Assembly: GCF_014803385.1 (NCBI RefSeq) | Contig: NZ_JACYFC010000001.1 | Location: forward strand, 206,136 to 270,135 | Direction: 5' to 3' | Source of the DNA: Marinomonas colpomeniae | Lineage (GTDB): Bacteria; Pseudomonadota; Gammaproteobacteria; Pseudomonadales; Marinomonadaceae | Length of the DNA: 64,000 nt | Part shown: in pieces, positions 62,664-64,000 of the stretch | Layout: every line of letters starts with the position of its first letter | How positions within the stretch are numbered: the stretch's first letter is position 1 | The notes under the pieces: model-generated | What the model was told of the DNA's origin: nothing | The model's input: the letters and a program-made list of their open reading frames with translations, nothing else | Database searches by the model: none | Program-made: the position numbers and the translations under genes

Positions 62664-64000
62664 TTATCTTTCTGCCTTTTTTAATTCTAAGGTAAAGCTG
62701 CTGCCTTTATTTGGTGCCGAGATAACGCGTATTTGTCCGCCAAAGTCTTGAATAATGTTGTAGCTAATAGACAGACCTAAGCCTAAACCTTGGCCGACTT
62801 CTTTTTGAGTGAAAAAAGGGTCAAATATCTGATCTATTTGATCTTTTTCTATTCCTGTTCCTGTGTCATTGACGTTGATCATGACTTTATTGTCAGACTC
62901 ATAAACCTCTATTGAAAGTTGTTTAACAGGTGCGCTTGATAAAGCATCAACGGCGTTGCTGATTAGGTTTACCATCACTTGCTCTAAACGGATGGGCTCG
63001 GCGAGAACATAAAGTGACGAATTACTCGCTTGGTAGCGAAACGTGCAGTTTTGGTCGTGGATCTGATTAAACATCAGTTCGATAGCGTCTTTTATAACGC
63101 TATCTAACAGCACTGGAGAAAGTTCTGTACCTGCCGCGCGGGCAAAGGCTTTTAGGTGTTTCGTGATGCGAGTGATTTTGTTGAGTAGCTGAGTGACTTT
63201 ATCTAGGCTATTTTGCGCCTTATTGATTTGACCTTGTTCCATGTGGCGACCAGCTGTATGCAAATGACTGGCTATCGCTGTAAGAGGCTGGTTTATTTCG
63301 TGAGTAATACCAACACCAAGCTGTCCTAAAGCCGCGAGTTTTCCGGCTTGTACCAATTCGTTTTGAGTCGCTTTTAGTTGTGCTTCAGCGGCGACACGCT
63401 CTTCAATTTCTGCTGCGAGAATGTGATTAGTACGCTCGACTTCAATGGCGGTTTGTTGGAAGTATTGAAGGTCTTTCGCCATGCTGGACACTTCATCATG
63501 TCCGACAATGCGTATTTGAACATCGAGCTGGGAGTTGGCAATGGCTTGCATGTTTCGTTGTAGCTCGATAATACGCTGTAAGACATTACGGCGTACATAA
63601 AACCAAGAGATAGCACAGGCCACACTCAAACTGATGAGCGATAAAAGTAAGATATTTCGAATACTGTTGTTAATGGATTTAATCGCGCCTTCTAGTGAGG
63701 CTCGGATGCTGGTGTTGGTGTAGTTTGTGTACTGGTTGATCTGAGCGGCTAGCTGTTGAATGTGTTGTTGGCTGTTCTCTAAGAGAAAGCTTTGTTGGTA
63801 CAGCAAATCCAACTCTTCATTTTTAAGCTGGAACAGGCTCCCTTGCCGTGAACTCATTTCCAGAAAGTCGGCTAATGACTGATTCAAAGAGGAAGGAGAT
63901 TGAGGTAACTGTGTTAAGTGTTGAGTGATTTCTTGACCCAATGTCTCAAGTCTTAAAAAGGTGTAATCCAGCTCATTAAAAGAGGAATCATTACTCACTT
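62664..64000 (-). CDS. Sensor histidine kinase, DctB-like (partial, 5' end outside window)
   Basis: At least 444 residues are visible. The frame is open to the window edge and the GTG at 63998 is not a convincing start, so the N-terminus is probably missing. A periplasmic helical region is followed by a transmembrane helix (ILLLSLISLSVACAISWFYV), a HAMP domain, a coiled coil, the HisKA box GVGITHEINQPLTAIASHLH and HATPase motifs NLISNAVDAL, DTGTGI and GQGLGLGLSI. The HEINQPLTAI form is that of DctB-type kinases pairing with DctD/NtrC-type regulators such as the next gene. Confidence 0.9.
   Translation of the reverse strand, partial: VSNDSSFNELDYTFLRLETLGQEITQHLTQLPQSPSSLNQSLADFLEMSSRQGSLFQLKNEELDLLYQQSFLLENSQQHIQQLAAQINQYTNYTNTSIRASLEGAIKSINNSIRNILLLSLISLSVACAISWFYVRRNVLQRIIELQRNMQAIANSQLDVQIRIVGHDEVSSMAKDLQYFQQTAIEVERTNHILAAEIEERVAAEAQLKATQNELVQAGKLAALGQLGVGITHEINQPLTAIASHLHTAGRHMEQGQINKAQNSLDKVTQLLNKITRITKHLKAFARAAGTELSPVLLDSVIKDAIELMFNQIHDQNCTFRYQASNSSLYVLAEPIRLEQVMVNLISNAVDALSSAPVKQLSIEVYESDNKVMINVNDTGTGIEKDQIDQIFDPFFTQKEVGQGLGLGLSISYNIIQDFGGQIRVISAPNKGSSFTLELKKAER

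Overview
The window reads as a chromosomal segment of a marine gammaproteobacterium, most like Marinomonas or another Oceanospirillales member. This is inferred from the moderate, AT-leaning base composition, the style of the Urt/urease, Phn and RhlE proteins, and many LysR, AraC and GNAT genes; there is no rRNA gene to settle it. Genes are densely packed. No phage, transposase, integrase or CRISPR array was seen.

Layout. 1-3191: end of a carbohydrate ABC transporter operon (two permeases, an MsmX/UgpC-type ATPase, an aldose-epimerase-like protein). 3235-14267: small stress, detoxification and regulatory genes. These are a WYL regulator with GFA and VOC proteins, three LysR regulators, a quinone oxidoreductase-like enzyme, DUF2867 and DUF1330 proteins, a secreted protein, an SDR / glutathionyl-hydroquinone reductase / azoreductase operon, and two GNAT acetyltransferases. 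14273-15349: a membrane diguanylate cyclase.

15778-31242: a complete urea utilisation locus. UrtABCDE imports urea, UreDABCEFG makes and matures nickel urease, and the last two genes are a hybrid histidine kinase carrying an NCS1-type transporter domain and a LuxR-type response regulator. The kinase sits 29 nt after ureG, so urea import, hydrolysis and a transporter-like sensor appear to form one unit. A likely partial terminator lies between urtA and urtB. The ureE tail shows an in-frame amber codon followed by more His-rich coding sequence.

31337-31916: a gene graveyard, the C-terminal end of an NADP-dependent aldehyde dehydrogenase frameshifted by a 31-bp tandem duplication, facing the C-terminal end of a GntR/FCD regulator. 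32004-36059: a GFA protein, a GlxA-like regulator, a DoxX-like protein, a peroxiredoxin and an AraC regulator. 36199-36275: a CAU-anticodon tRNA, probably Ile2, with a near-consensus promoter. 36580-38619: a degenerate-GGDEF/intact-EAL protein. 38765-40183: RhlE helicase.

40293-49543: a five-gene operon of circularly permuted ATP-grasp, alpha-E and transglutaminase-like proteins. It is a predicted but biochemically uncharacterised peptide-ligase/peptidase system, present here as one split and one fused ATP-grasp/alpha-E pair. 49876-57410: a FAD monooxygenase, an NhaC-family antiporter and an RND efflux pump. 57552-64000: a PhnDCEE-type ABC operon preceded by a clear sigma-54 promoter and next to an NtrC/DctD-type two-component system, whose kinase runs off the window end.

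The strongest candidates for under-described biology are the NCS1-transporter/kinase fusion in the urease operon, the ATP-grasp/alpha-E/transglutaminase operon, and the sigma-54-controlled phn-type transporter.
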